A stretch of DNA of 64,000 nucleotides, taken from Hugenholtzia roseola DSM 9546. Its GTDB lineage: Bacteria > Bacteroidota > Bacteroidia > Cytophagales > Bernardetiaceae. The stretch spans positions 1-64,000 of the forward strand of contig NZ_AUGI01000025.1 of NCBI RefSeq assembly GCF_000422585.1, given 5' to 3'. The position numbers and the translations under genes are program-made. Under the pieces are notes generated by a model, which ran no database searches, was not told the origin of the DNA, and saw only the letters and a program-made list of their open reading frames with translations. Numbering within the stretch: position 1 is the first letter of the stretch; each line of letters begins with the position of its first letter. Shown here in pieces: positions 17,203-25,923 of the stretch.

Positions 17203-19830
17203 ATGATACTAATTGATACTAAAATGAGCGAACACTCCACACAGCCGACGCTTCTAACAATAAAAGAAGCTGCTAAATTGTTAAATGTAGCTGAAATATC
17301 TATAAAAAGATACATTTCACAAGGACTTATCCCTTCGGTAAAAATCGGTGGGGCGAGGCGAATTATCCAAAACGAAGTTTGGGAAAATTTTGTCAATCTA
17401 TCTACCAAAAATCAAGAAAGTAGTCCTGAAATTATCAATGGGGTTCAATTTTATTGGTCTCAAAAAAGTGGAGCTATCGCAAACCAAATATATAAAGAAT
17501 ATTGTAAAGATAATGCAATTATTCTTGATGGTTTTTTAGGTGGTGGTTCGTCTTTGTATGGTATTAGAAATACTAAGTTTAAATTTGTAGGTATAGACAT
17601 TAATGAAATGCCTTACAAAATTGCAAAATTTAACCTTCAAAATATTGATACACAGTTTATTGAACAGTTAGAAAATGAAATAAAAGAATTACAAATACAG
17701 TTCAATAAAATTTATCATTATAATTGTAATGATGGAAAAACTTTAGAGTTCGTAAAACTTATTTTTGATAATAAAGAAAATCCAAAAATCAAAATTATTC
17801 ACTTGCAAGATGCACAAGGCAACCGCTTTACTTCTGAAAATTATCCTGAAACTATAGACATTTATTTAAAAAACTATAATTCTTTAAAAGAACAAATAAA
17901 AAACTTTAAAAATCCTTTATTAACTAAAAACAGTCGTATTGCAATTAAAGATAACATGTTTCTATCTGATATTTTTAGTCCTATTAATTTTTTTATTTTA
18001 TCTGAACTTAAAGAAAAAATTAAAAATAATGAAAATTTAAAATTTATTCTTTCTTCTATTTTACAACTCTGCAAACTCACTGACACTAAATCTCAATCGC
18101 AATTTCCTTTTTGGTTGCCTAAAACAGATTTGGTAGATAGAAACATTTTCATAACAATGCTCAATAAAGTACAATCTTTAAGAAAACAAATTGGGCAGGG
18201 ACAAATCCAAGAAGTGGAAAGTTTTGAAAAGCTAAAATATGCTTTTGGTGGTACATGTTTGCTTATAAACAAACCTCTACAAGGTATCACAGATGAAATT
18301 CCCGACAACTCTATTGATTTTGTTCTAACAGACCCGCCTTATTTCGACCAAGTGGCGTATTCAGAATATGCTAAAATTTGGGAATTTTTTTGTGGGTATA
18401 AAGCAAATTTTGAAGACGAAATTATTGTTTCGCAACGTGAAATTTACCAAAGTGATGAAAAAATGTATCTTGAAAATTTACAAAAAAGTTTTCAAATTAT
18501 TTTCAATAAAATGAAACCACAAGCCCAGCTACTTGTCTACTTCAAAGACAGCCGACCTGAAAAAATGTTTGCTTTTTTGGACATTTTGGATAAAATTGGT
18601 TTTTCATTTTTAGGGCAGGAATATTTGGACACCGCTAAATTTACTTACAAGCAAAATACAACTTCTAAAACTACTCTTACAGGTGAAAGTATTTTAAAAT
18701 TACAAAAAATTGAGAAGCAAGAAAGTAGCGAAAATGAAAAAATAATAGGATTAGAAATTTTAGACGCTGAAAATCTTATCAGCTATTTTACGAAATCTTA
18801 TCTTTTTGTGCATAAAGAAGCCACTTTAAACGAAATTTTGAGCAGTGGTTTAATCAAATCGTTGTATGACCAAAAAGCCTTATCCTTGTTCAAAAAAGCA
18901 AAAGATTTTACCCAAATCTTTGAAAAATTTTGTATTTACAACGAAGAAAACAGAACCTATGCACTCAAAAATGTTGAGATAAAAAATCAATTATTTTTAG
19001 GCGATTGTTTAGAAATATTAAAGGCAATTCCCTCAAATTCAATAGATTGCTTGATTACAGACCCTCCTTACAACATTTCGGGTTACGACCACAAAAAACA
19101 AATTGGGTGGTTGAAATCTAATGATTTTTGGAAAAAACAAAAGGCTTTCAAGAAAATAGATGAAAATTGGGATAAGTTTTCTGACGATGATTACGAAAGT
19201 TTTACAATAGAATGGCTATCTGAAATCAAAAGGATTGTAAAGCCAAATGGAAACATTGCTATTTTTGGTAGTTATCATAATATTTATAAAATTGGTTATT
19301 TGATAGAAAAATTAGATTTGAAGACTATCAATTCGATTATTTGGTATAAACGCAATGCTTTTCCAAATGTAACGCAAAGAATGTTTTGCGAAAGTACAGA
19401 ACAAATTATTTGGTGCGTAAATGAAAGTAAAAAAAATGCAAAAAACTGGACTTTCAATTACAAAATAATGAAAGAACTAAATGGTGGTGTACAAATGCGA
19501 AATTTGTTTGATGTGCCTCTAACCAAACAATCAGAAAGAGAATTTGGCAAGCACCCATCACAAAAACCCTTAGAAGTTTTAAATAATTTGATGCTTGCCT
19601 TGACAAATGAAGGCGATGTAGTGTTGGATTGTTTTTTAGGTTCAGGAACTACCGCAGTTTCTGCTTTGCAACACAAACGCAATTTTGTAGGTATCGAACA
19701 AAATTATGATTATTTGCAGATTGCGCAAAGAAGACTTGAAAATATTGAATCTGTTATTTTTAATAAAACTGAAATTTTAAATAAAGTAGTAAAAACTAAG
19801 GCTTTGGGAATATTCGATGTGCCTCAATAA
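17203..19830 (+). CDS. Fusion DNA methyltransferase: HTH domain plus two N6-adenine/N4-cytosine methyltransferase domains
   Basis: 875 residues in three parts. (1) Residues ~17-65 form an excisionase/MerR-like helix-turn-helix (LLTIKEAAKLLNVAEISIKR, IPSVKIGGARRI). (2) The first methyltransferase has motif I ILDGFLGGGSS (107-117) before its catalytic TDPPYFDQVAYSEY (D377-Y380), with a ~260-residue insertion between. (3) The second has the reverse, beta-class order, TDPPYNISGYDH (D620-Y623) followed by motif I VVLDCFLGSGTTA (about 807-819). Two different domains would suit methylating the two strands of an asymmetric site. The base (N6-A or N4-C) cannot be told from DPPY alone. ATG 17203 is used; ATG 17224 is an alternative. 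Strikingly AT-rich compared with neighbours. Its 3' end overlaps the convergent nuclease gene by 35 bases. Confidence 0.85.
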   Translation: MILIDTKMSEHSTQPTLLTIKEAAKLLNVAEISIKRYISQGLIPSVKIGGARRIIQNEVWENFVNLSTKNQESSPEIINGVQFYWSQKSGAIANQIYKEYCKDNAIILDGFLGGGSSLYGIRNTKFKFVGIDINEMPYKIAKFNLQNIDTQFIEQLENEIKELQIQFNKIYHYNCNDGKTLEFVKLIFDNKENPKIKIIHLQDAQGNRFTSENYPETIDIYLKNYNSLKEQIKNFKNPLLTKNSRIAIKDNMFLSDIFSPINFFILSELKEKIKNNENLKFILSSILQLCKLTDTKSQSQFPFWLPKTDLVDRNIFITMLNKVQSLRKQIGQGQIQEVESFEKLKYAFGGTCLLINKPLQGITDEIPDNSIDFVLTDPPYFDQVAYSEYAKIWEFFCGYKANFEDEIIVSQREIYQSDEKMYLENLQKSFQIIFNKMKPQAQLLVYFKDSRPEKMFAFLDILDKIGFSFLGQEYLDTAKFTYKQNTTSKTTLTGESILKLQKIEKQESSENEKIIGLEILDAENLISYFTKSYLFVHKEATLNEILSSGLIKSLYDQKALSLFKKAKDFTQIFEKFCIYNEENRTYALKNVEIKNQLFLGDCLEILKAIPSNSIDCLITDPPYNISGYDHKKQIGWLKSNDFWKKQKAFKKIDENWDKFSDDDYESFTIEWLSEIKRIVKPNGNIAIFGSYHNIYKIGYLIEKLDLKTINSIIWYKRNAFPNVTQRMFCESTEQIIWCVNESKKNAKNWTFNYKIMKELNGGVQMRNLFDVPLTKQSEREFGKHPSQKPLEVLNNLMLALTNEGDVVLDCFLGSGTTAVSALQHKRNFVGIEQNYDYLQIAQRRLENIESVIFNKTEILNKVVKTKALGIFDVPQ

Positions 19831-20863
19831 CCAATAAATCTCCTTTGGTAAGAGAAACTTGCAAACGTCTAATTTCTTTGTTTTTTTCTGCATAATTTTG
19901 ACTTTTTTCTGCAAGTTTTTCTTTCAATCTTTGGACTACTTTATCAGGCTCTGCCGAAAAAATCGTTAAGACTTCCACTTTTGTCTTATCTACTACTGCC
20001 AAAATAATTTCCTTATCATCTTTGTACTTTTCTAACACGTTTTCCGAAATATCCTGAAACTGCCAAGAGTAAGTTTTAGAAACTTTGTATTCATAAACAT
20101 TTCCAAACTCATCAAAAGCATCATGCGAACCTGCTCTACCACCTTGTTCAGAATTAACATTGTGGTTAAGTTCAACTGCTACCAAAACTTCCCATATTTT
20201 ATTACTTGTCAGTAAGTTAGTAACATTCGTGCATTTTTCTAACTCAGCGTTTAGTTTGTATAATTTTTGCAACCAAACAGCATATTTTCCATTAGTTTTT
20301 GGCACTAAAATTTGAGTTTTCTGCAAATTCAGGTCATTTTCTAACTGTTTGGCGGAAATATTTATCATTCGTCTTGCATTGGGTTTTCCTTTCGGTTGTC
20401 GTTTAAGCAGGTCTTCGGTTCTTTGTTTGAGATATAAGGAGCAAACTTTTCCGTTCACCAAAATATACCAATCCAACACAGCAGGGAAAATGGTATCGTC
20501 TATATGAGCAAAAACCACCCCTTCGACAAGTCCTAAACTTGCGATAGTGCTATCTGTATAATCGTTAAATGTCCAAGAATGATTACTACTCGTTTCTTTG
20601 TAGTGCTTGTATTCATATTCGCCACCATTTTCGTCTTTGGCATCTTTTGAGCCTGAATGTCCTGCAATCAAGTCGTGGTCGAGTTCGTTGGCGATGATAA
20701 TTTCGTAAATTTTTGAGTTGGAAAAGATGTCATTTACGCCAAAAATTTCTAAAAAATCGGCTTGTATTTGACGAAACTCTCTAATTAACTCATAAAAAGA
20801 AGATTTCTTTATCGGTTGAAACATTGTGGATTTTTGTTCAAAAAATTCATTACTGCATGACAC
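19796..20863 (-). CDS. Putative restriction endonuclease with two homologous PD-(D/E)XK-like halves
   Basis: The protein is a visible tandem duplication. Numbered from ATG 20824, the first half has IYEIIIANELDH, GSKDAKDENGGEYEYK (D61, D64, E71, K73) and SWTFNDY. The second has IWEVLVAVELNH, GSHDAFDEFGNVYEYK (D235, D238, E245, K247) and SWQFQD. D...ExK in this setting resembles a PD-(D/E)XK nuclease site, and both copies keep the acidic residues and lysine. The helix before each motif is also repeated. Convergence with a two-domain methyltransferase identifies it as the probable cognate endonuclease, perhaps one active site per strand. Start: 20863 gives 355 residues; ATG 20824 (MFQPIKKSSFYELIREF) gives 342 and is equally plausible. 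AT-rich. I did not recognise a named enzyme family; site and cut position are unknown. Confidence 0.7.
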   Translation of the reverse strand: MSCSNEFFEQKSTMFQPIKKSSFYELIREFRQIQADFLEIFGVNDIFSNSKIYEIIIANELDHDLIAGHSGSKDAKDENGGEYEYKHYKETSSNHSWTFNDYTDSTIASLGLVEGVVFAHIDDTIFPAVLDWYILVNGKVCSLYLKQRTEDLLKRQPKGKPNARRMINISAKQLENDLNLQKTQILVPKTNGKYAVWLQKLYKLNAELEKCTNVTNLLTSNKIWEVLVAVELNHNVNSEQGGRAGSHDAFDEFGNVYEYKVSKTYSWQFQDISENVLEKYKDDKEIILAVVDKTKVEVLTIFSAEPDKVVQRLKEKLAEKSQNYAEKNKEIRRLQVSLTKGDLLVIEAHRIFPKP

Positions 20864-21031
20864 AAGGCAAAGTTAGGAAAACATTTTTAAATAGGCAATG
20901 ATATGCTAAAAGAACTTATCAAATGAAACTTTGGAAAAAATAAAAACCAGCACAAATTCCAATTTCCCTACCTTTTCCACTTCTCAAAAAAAAAGCGCAA
21001 CTTTGCAGTTTCTTACTTTCCCCCCAACGTT

Positions 21032-22171
21032 ATGAAATTTGCAACCAAAGCCATTCATGCAGGCGTAGAGCCAGACCCTTCCACAGGGGCTATCATGACT
21101 CCCATTTTTCAAACCTCAACCTTTGTGCAAGCCTCCCCAGGGCAACATAAAGGCTTTGAGTATGCACGCTCTCTGAATCCTACCCGCCAGACCTTAGAAA
21201 AAGCCTTAGCCGCTTTGGAAAATGCCAAATACGCCTTTGCTTTTGGGTCGGGCATGGCTGCCATTGATACCGTTATTAAACTACTAAAACCCGGTAGCGA
21301 GGTCATCTGTGGCGACGACATCTATGGTGGCTCTTATCGCCTTTTTGTACGTGTGTATGAAGATTTTGGGATTAAGTTTCATTTTACCGATATGCAAGAG
21401 GCACAAAACGTCGAGAAATTGGTTAATGAAAATACCAAAATGATTTGGGTAGAAACCCCCTCAAACCCACTACTGCGCGTCATAGACATCGAGGCAATGG
21501 TGGCGATTGCCAAAAAGCACAACCTTATTTCGGTAGTAGATAATACCTTTGCCACGCCCTACCTCCAAAATCCCCTCGAATTGGGCGCAGACATCGTTAC
21601 TCACTCCGTTACCAAATACTTGGGCGGACACTCCGACGTGGTCATGGGCGCACTGATGCTCAACGACGACAAACTCGCCGAAAGACTCTATTTCTTGCAA
21701 AAATCTTGCGGCGCAGTGCCTGCCCCCTTCGACTGCTTCCTTGTCTTGCGCGGCATCAAGACCCTGCACCTACGCATGAACGCCAGTTGTGAAAATGCCC
21801 TTCAAGTGGCTGATTTTTTGGTCAATCACCCCAAAATTCAAGACGTTTATTTTCCCGCCCTACCCCAACACAAGGGACACGACATCGCCAAAAAACAGAT
21901 GCGCAAGTTCGGTAGCATGATTTCCTTTACCCTCAAAGACGATACCCAAGCCGCTGCCTATCGCGTCTTGGAAAAGGTCAAAGTCTTTGCCTTAGCCGAA
22001 TCTTTGGGCGGCGTAGAGTCGCTCTGCTGCTATCCTGCCGCCATGACACACGCCAGCATACCTGCCGAAGTGCGCAAAGCCACAGGCATCAAAGATTCCC
22101 TCATTCGCCTAAGTGTAGGTTGTGAAGATGCCGAAGATTTGATAGCCGACCTTACCCAAGCCCTACAATAA
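21032..22171 (+). CDS. Cystathionine gamma-synthase family PLP enzyme
   Basis: 379 residues of the Cys/Met-metabolism PLP family. The cofactor lysine is in SVTKYLGGHSDVV (K195). Other family marks are YARSLNPTRQTLEKALAALE, FGSGMAAI, GDDIYGGSYRLF, WVETPSNPLLRVID, and SLGGVESLCCYPAAMTHAS near the C-terminus. Cystathionine gamma-synthase (O-acyl-homoserine plus cysteine) and cystathionine gamma-lyase are hard to separate by sequence. No other methionine genes are adjacent. No SAM riboswitch was seen in the 170 bases upstream. A strong terminator follows. Confidence 0.9.
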   Translation: MKFATKAIHAGVEPDPSTGAIMTPIFQTSTFVQASPGQHKGFEYARSLNPTRQTLEKALAALENAKYAFAFGSGMAAIDTVIKLLKPGSEVICGDDIYGGSYRLFVRVYEDFGIKFHFTDMQEAQNVEKLVNENTKMIWVETPSNPLLRVIDIEAMVAIAKKHNLISVVDNTFATPYLQNPLELGADIVTHSVTKYLGGHSDVVMGALMLNDDKLAERLYFLQKSCGAVPAPFDCFLVLRGIKTLHLRMNASCENALQVADFLVNHPKIQDVYFPALPQHKGHDIAKKQMRKFGSMISFTLKDDTQAAAYRVLEKVKVFALAESLGGVESLCCYPAAMTHASIPAEVRKATGIKDSLIRLSVGCEDAEDLIADLTQALQ

Positions 22172-22202
22172 AAATACGGCTCTTTTTTAGATACTTCGAA
22201 AC

Positions 22203-22240
22203 AAAAAGCGAACTTTCTTAGCTAAGAAAGTTCGCTTTTT
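22203..22240. terminator. Terminator after the cystathionine gamma-synthase family gene
   Basis: A perfect 38-base palindrome: AAAAAGCGAACTTTCTTAG (22203-22221) and its complement (22222-22240), followed by T residues. It can stop transcription from both sides, including the minus-strand OmpA-like gene that converges here. Confidence 0.85.
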
Positions 22241-22318
22241 TTGATTTATATTTTGTCTTGCTGCCTTTTATTTCGATAGGAAAAACACGCCTTTGGCAAG
22301 CATTTTATTCTATATTTT

Positions 22319-23068
22319 TCAAAGGGCTACAATGCGCACCTCTATACGGCGCAAAATGTCGCCACTTTCCCTAACCTTAGAGTTGATGTAAATATCCTCG
22401 CTTACCGCTCCCAGATGCGCAATTAGATACGATTTCAAACGGTTGCTTCGTTTGTAGGGTTCATTTTTGCCCTCCTCGATTTCTTGTTTAGAAAGGTATT
22501 CATTGATTTCTACGGTGTAGCCATACCTTGTGTATTTGGCAGCCATCTTCAAGATTTCGATATCGGCGGCAGAAAGTTCGTCTTCATCTCCGATAAAAGG
22601 CAGGGGCGAAAGAGTAGGCGCAACAGGTTTTTCAGAAGTGTACCACACACTGCCCGAAGGCGAAGTTGGCTCTTTTTTAGGTGCAAGGGTCGCGGCGGTT
22701 TTGGGTGCGACAAGGCTTTTTGTGGGGGCAGAAGCGGTAAAAGTTGGGGTAGTTTTGGCAGTAGAAGCCGTTACTACTTCGGTAGGTTCTACCACTTCGA
22801 TAGGCGCGGCGAGCAACGCTTGTTTTTCTTTTTCGGCGCGTTTGGCAAAACTTTCAGCCCATAGCTTCTGCTGACGCTTGCTAAATCGTTGCTCCTTGAT
22901 TTTGCTGCGCCCCACATCTGCACACTTAAAGGGCTTTTGTTTGAAGCGGTTTTTCTTGATTTTGATTTGCACCTGTGCCTGCACAGCCGTAGGAAGTGCG
23001 TAGCTTATTCCGAAAATAAGCAGGAATGCCAAATAAAAAAATGAGCGATTGTAGAATTTTGAGGGCAT
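22319..23068 (-). CDS. Exported protein with a possible degenerate OmpA-like C-terminal domain
   Basis: 249 residues from ATG 23068. The frame is open to 23233, but the first 55 codons there are not signal-like, whereas MPSKFYNRSFFYLAFLLIFG...AVQAQ is a clear signal peptide. A basic segment follows (KIKKNRFKQKPFKCADVGRS), then an Ala/Thr/Pro/Val-rich linker (about 85-165). The C-terminal ~75 residues include LSAADIEILKMAAKY, YTVEINEYLS, YKRSNRLKSYLIAHLG and ILRRIEVRIV. Their order is reminiscent of OmpA-family peptidoglycan-binding domains, but the usual TD and NRRVE residues are weak or absent. An envelope role is likely; the OmpA assignment is tentative. Confidence 0.65.
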   Translation of the reverse strand: MPSKFYNRSFFYLAFLLIFGISYALPTAVQAQVQIKIKKNRFKQKPFKCADVGRSKIKEQRFSKRQQKLWAESFAKRAEKEKQALLAAPIEVVEPTEVVTASTAKTTPTFTASAPTKSLVAPKTAATLAPKKEPTSPSGSVWYTSEKPVAPTLSPLPFIGDEDELSAADIEILKMAAKYTRYGYTVEINEYLSKQEIEEGKNEPYKRSNRLKSYLIAHLGAVSEDIYINSKVRESGDILRRIEVRIVAL

Positions 23069-23416
23069 AGCAAATCTTATTTGGAGTGTTGAATCTTTTG
23101 AGTCGGATAGGTCTTTGCATAAACAACGACAAAAGGCTTTAAAAAGTATGAATCGTAGGGAAAATCGCAGGGAAATATTAAATCCGAAAGATTCGCGAAA
23201 AATTAAGGTAGTGCAAAGGGAGATGTAGTGCAAGGAGAGAATTTGAAACGAAAAATATTTCAGACCAAAAAAAATCGTGTCCGTTGGGTGATATAATTCT
23301 TTTTTGGGTATCTAAGGGAAATCGCTTGGGGAAATGCCTGCTTATGCTTTTGCGTTTGAAAAAGGTAAAAAGAGCAAGGCTATCCAAAATCACAAATTTT
23401 ACTTCTAAAAAACAAA
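23069..23416. other. Divergent intergenic region, no recognisable element
   Basis: 348 bases between the OmpA-like candidate (minus) and the thioredoxin-fold operon (plus). It must hold the start signals of both, but I could not find a convincing -33/-7 pair, hairpin or RNA gene. Confidence 0.4.
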
Positions 23417-24037
23417 ATGAAAAAAACATCATTTTTCCCTTTATTTAGTAGCTTTTTTATTGCTACCTTGTTTTCCTGCATCAGTCTTACCCTGAAAGCG
23501 CAGATTGCACAATCGGCAGATGCCATTTCGCCTTTATTGATTGGAGAAAAAATCCCAGATGCCCACCTTTTGAGCAGTGAAGGTGAAGTTACAGATTTGC
23601 AGGCACTTTTCAAAAAAAAGAAAACCATTTTACTCGTGTATCGCGGCGGTTGGTGTCCTTTCTGCAATGCACATTTTAGCGAATTGGCTGCAATCAGTGG
23701 CGCAATTACGGAAAAGGGCTATCAAATTGTAGCAATAAGTCCTGATGACCCTGCCCATTTGCAAAACACAGAAGAAAAAAATGCCTTAGAAAACTATCTA
23801 CTCCTTTCAGATAGTGATGGAAAACTTATACAACAGTTGGGTTTAGCCTTTGAAGCCCCTCAAAAATACAGCATGATGCTTGAAGAACATTCAGGCGGAA
23901 AAAACAAAGGCTTTCTACCTGTCCCTGCCGTCTTCATTCTTGATACAGAAGGTACGATTTTGATGGAATACATCAGTCCCAACTTTAAACAGCGTTTAAA
24001 TGCAACTTTATTGATGGCAATTTTAGAAAATTTGTAA
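23417..24037 (+). CDS. Exported peroxiredoxin-like (AhpC/TSA, thioredoxin fold) protein
   Basis: 206 residues. A hydrophobic N-terminus contains LFSC at 18-21, so it may be either a lipoprotein or cleaved after LKAQ. The redox motif RGGWCPFCNAHFSEL has Cys80 and Cys83. It is followed by GYQIVAISPDDPAHLQ and the late PAVFILDTEGTI typical of the AhpC/TSA-thioredoxin fold. A periplasmic thiol peroxidase or oxidoreductase is the natural reading. It is the first gene of a tight five-gene + strand series (23417-26982). Confidence 0.85.
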   Translation: MKKTSFFPLFSSFFIATLFSCISLTLKAQIAQSADAISPLLIGEKIPDAHLLSSEGEVTDLQALFKKKKTILLVYRGGWCPFCNAHFSELAAISGAITEKGYQIVAISPDDPAHLQNTEEKNALENYLLLSDSDGKLIQQLGLAFEAPQKYSMMLEEHSGGKNKGFLPVPAVFILDTEGTILMEYISPNFKQRLNATLLMAILENL

Positions 24038-24053
24038 TTTTAAAAAAATTTAT

Positions 24054-24773
24054 ATGACTTTCATACAAAAAATAAGCCTTTTTCTTTTAGCAAACCTTTT
24101 AGGATTTTTGCTATCGCCCCTCTTGAAGGGGCAAGACTTACTAAGTCCTGAAAAGTCGCCTTTGGCTTCTTTGCAGCACAAAGCCCTGCTATCGGCTTCC
24201 TTTGGCAACGAGGCGCAATCCCTACATGGCGCGTTTTTCCAACTGCACCCAGTTGGCAAAAAACAGCGTTTTTTTGTAGGCTATGGCTTGCGCCTCAATG
24301 TGTTTAGGGGCAGGAACAAAGCCTACACTACTGCACCTGCCGCCCTGATTGCAGCCGAAAAAATAGACACCCTACTGCTTGAAAACCCTCAAATACAGAG
24401 CCTTAACTTGGCACTCTGGACAGAATATCGCCCCCTGCCGCGCCTTTCTCTAAACTTTACGATTGATGTAGTCGGATTCGGTTGGGGAAAAAAACAAAAA
24501 GGTGCGTACAACAATCCACTTTTTAGCCCTTCTCTTGATGCAAGCCCTGCCCCTTTCAATTTGCTTTTAGTAGGCGACAACGACCTCGGCACGCTACATT
24601 CCGAATTTGGATTGGCGTACCAATGGCAACGAAATTGGGCAATTAGGGCAGGTTTTGCCTATCTTTTTACCGAGTACAAGACGCAAGAAAACGTAGCAGA
24701 GCAAAATAATCGCTTCCGCTACAAACACAGAGCTGCCTTTATCGGATTTATTTTTACGCCTTTCAAAAAATAA
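24054..24773 (+). CDS. Exported protein, probable outer-membrane beta-barrel, function unknown
   Basis: 239 residues with an N-terminal hydrophobic signal (FLLANLLGFLLSPLLKGQ). The body alternates polar and hydrophobic residues in strand-length blocks (RFFVGYGLRLNVFRG, SLNFTIDVVGFGWG, WAIRAGFAYLFTEY), ending in HRAAFIGFIFTPFKK, like small outer-membrane barrels of Bacteroidota. No named family was recognised. It starts 16 bases after the peroxiredoxin-like gene, so the two are almost certainly co-transcribed. Confidence 0.7.
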   Translation: MTFIQKISLFLLANLLGFLLSPLLKGQDLLSPEKSPLASLQHKALLSASFGNEAQSLHGAFFQLHPVGKKQRFFVGYGLRLNVFRGRNKAYTTAPAALIAAEKIDTLLLENPQIQSLNLALWTEYRPLPRLSLNFTIDVVGFGWGKKQKGAYNNPLFSPSLDASPAPFNLLLVGDNDLGTLHSEFGLAYQWQRNWAIRAGFAYLFTEYKTQENVAEQNNRFRYKHRAAFIGFIFTPFKK

Positions 24774-24797
24774 AACCCAACGCTAACTTTTTAAAAG

Positions 24798-25373
24798 ATG
24801 ACACTTCTCAAACGTGGCAATAGTCGTATCTTTCTTTTTCTGGGCATAGGACTGCTTTTCTCTTTTCTGGCTCAAAGTCAAAACCCTCAAAAAAATACCC
24901 TTATGGAAAGTAGTGCGCAATTCACAATTCGCAATGCAGGCATCAAAGTAAAGGGCAAATTTGAAACCGCCCAAGAAATTAGCATCACCTTTGAGGCGCA
25001 AAACCTGCAAAATAGCAAAATCTATGCGCGATTTCTTGCCAAAAGTATCAATACCGACAACCAAACAAGGGACAAACACCTACGCAATGCCGACTACTTT
25101 GATGTAGAAAAATACCCCTTCCTCACCCTTGAAAGTCAGAAGATAGAAGCGACCCAAGACCCCAACACCTTTTGGCTCACCGCCTTTCTGACCCTCAAAA
25201 ATACGCGCAAGAGCCTCAAAATTCCACTTTCGTATCAACCTCAAAAAGATGGGAGCTACCTACTTTCAGCAGAATTTACCCTCGATAGGCTCGACTTTGG
25301 CGTAGGCGAATCGAGCTGGATTTTAAGCGATAAGGTAGAAGTAAGGCTTTCGGCAAGGGTGAGAAACAAATAA
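24798..25373 (+). CDS. YceI-like lipid-binding periplasmic protein
   Basis: 191 residues with a signal peptide (FLFLGIGLLFSFLAQSQ). The mature part follows the YceI lipocalin-like pattern: SSAQFTIRNAGIKVKGKFE, a strand-rich middle with TRDKHLRNADYFDVEKYPFLTLES, and a late LDRLDFGVGESSWILSDKVEV. RDxHLRxxDFFDxxxYP is the family hallmark. YceI proteins bind isoprenoid-type lipids in the periplasm; the ligand here is not known. Third gene of the 23417-26982 series, 24 bases after its neighbour. Confidence 0.9.
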   Translation: MTLLKRGNSRIFLFLGIGLLFSFLAQSQNPQKNTLMESSAQFTIRNAGIKVKGKFETAQEISITFEAQNLQNSKIYARFLAKSINTDNQTRDKHLRNADYFDVEKYPFLTLESQKIEATQDPNTFWLTAFLTLKNTRKSLKIPLSYQPQKDGSYLLSAEFTLDRLDFGVGESSWILSDKVEVRLSARVRNK

Positions 25374-25400
25374 TAATTTTTTAAACCAATTTTTCGTTAT

Positions 25401-25919
25401 ATGATTCAACAAAACGTATCTATTTTAGCGCAACTTCAAACTTTTTTAACCCAAATTTCGCCGCAAGATTACAGCCGCCCTCTGCCTTTGCTTCAAGCGC
25501 AGCCCATTGGTAGGCAAGTGCGCCACTGTCTTGAATTTTATATTTGCTTTTTGGAAAGTATCAGCAAGCCCAACGCACTACTTTCCTACGACAAGAGAAA
25601 ACGCGATTTGCGACTTGAAACCATTTTAGAAGAAGCCCAAGCGCAAGTTTTATTTTTGCAAAAACAACTACAAAAACAGCAAATTCCCTTAGTAGAATTG
25701 ATATTGGAAAGCGACGCGCCACAAGGCAAAATGCGCCTCGTTAGCAGCACAGAGCGGGAATTGCTTTACCTTTTGGAACACACCGTTCATCATTTGGCAA
25801 TTTTGCGTTTGAGTGCGCAATGCTATTTTCCCTACATAGAATTTGCTGGTGATTTTGGCGTTGCCTATGCCACTCAAAAGAACGAAGCAGAAAGCAACGC
25901 TTCCAAATCTAATTGCTAA
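25401..25919 (+). CDS. DinB-like four-helix protein
   Basis: 172 residues, all-helical in appearance. The metal-ligand histidines of the DinB/YfiT superfamily can be placed at His42 (GRQVRHCLEF) and at His127/His131 in LLEHTVHHLAILRL. No signal peptide, so cytoplasmic. Members include thiol transferases using bacillithiol or mycothiol, and many with no known role; no substrate can be given. The stop is 4 bases before the ATP-grasp ATG, which indicates translational coupling. Confidence 0.75.
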   Translation: MIQQNVSILAQLQTFLTQISPQDYSRPLPLLQAQPIGRQVRHCLEFYICFLESISKPNALLSYDKRKRDLRLETILEEAQAQVLFLQKQLQKQQIPLVELILESDAPQGKMRLVSSTERELLYLLEHTVHHLAILRLSAQCYFPYIEFAGDFGVAYATQKNEAESNASKSNC

Positions 25920-25923
25920 AAAG

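Noticed and set aside
20864-21031. Possible riboswitch upstream of the cystathionine gamma-synthase family gene
   Set aside because: No paired stems or SAM-riboswitch landmarks are visible; the stretch is AT-rich and unstructured.
20864-21031. Missing N-terminal half of the type IIG enzyme on the far side of the RM pair
   Set aside because: The 168 bases are too short and show no nuclease or motif I coding in any frame.
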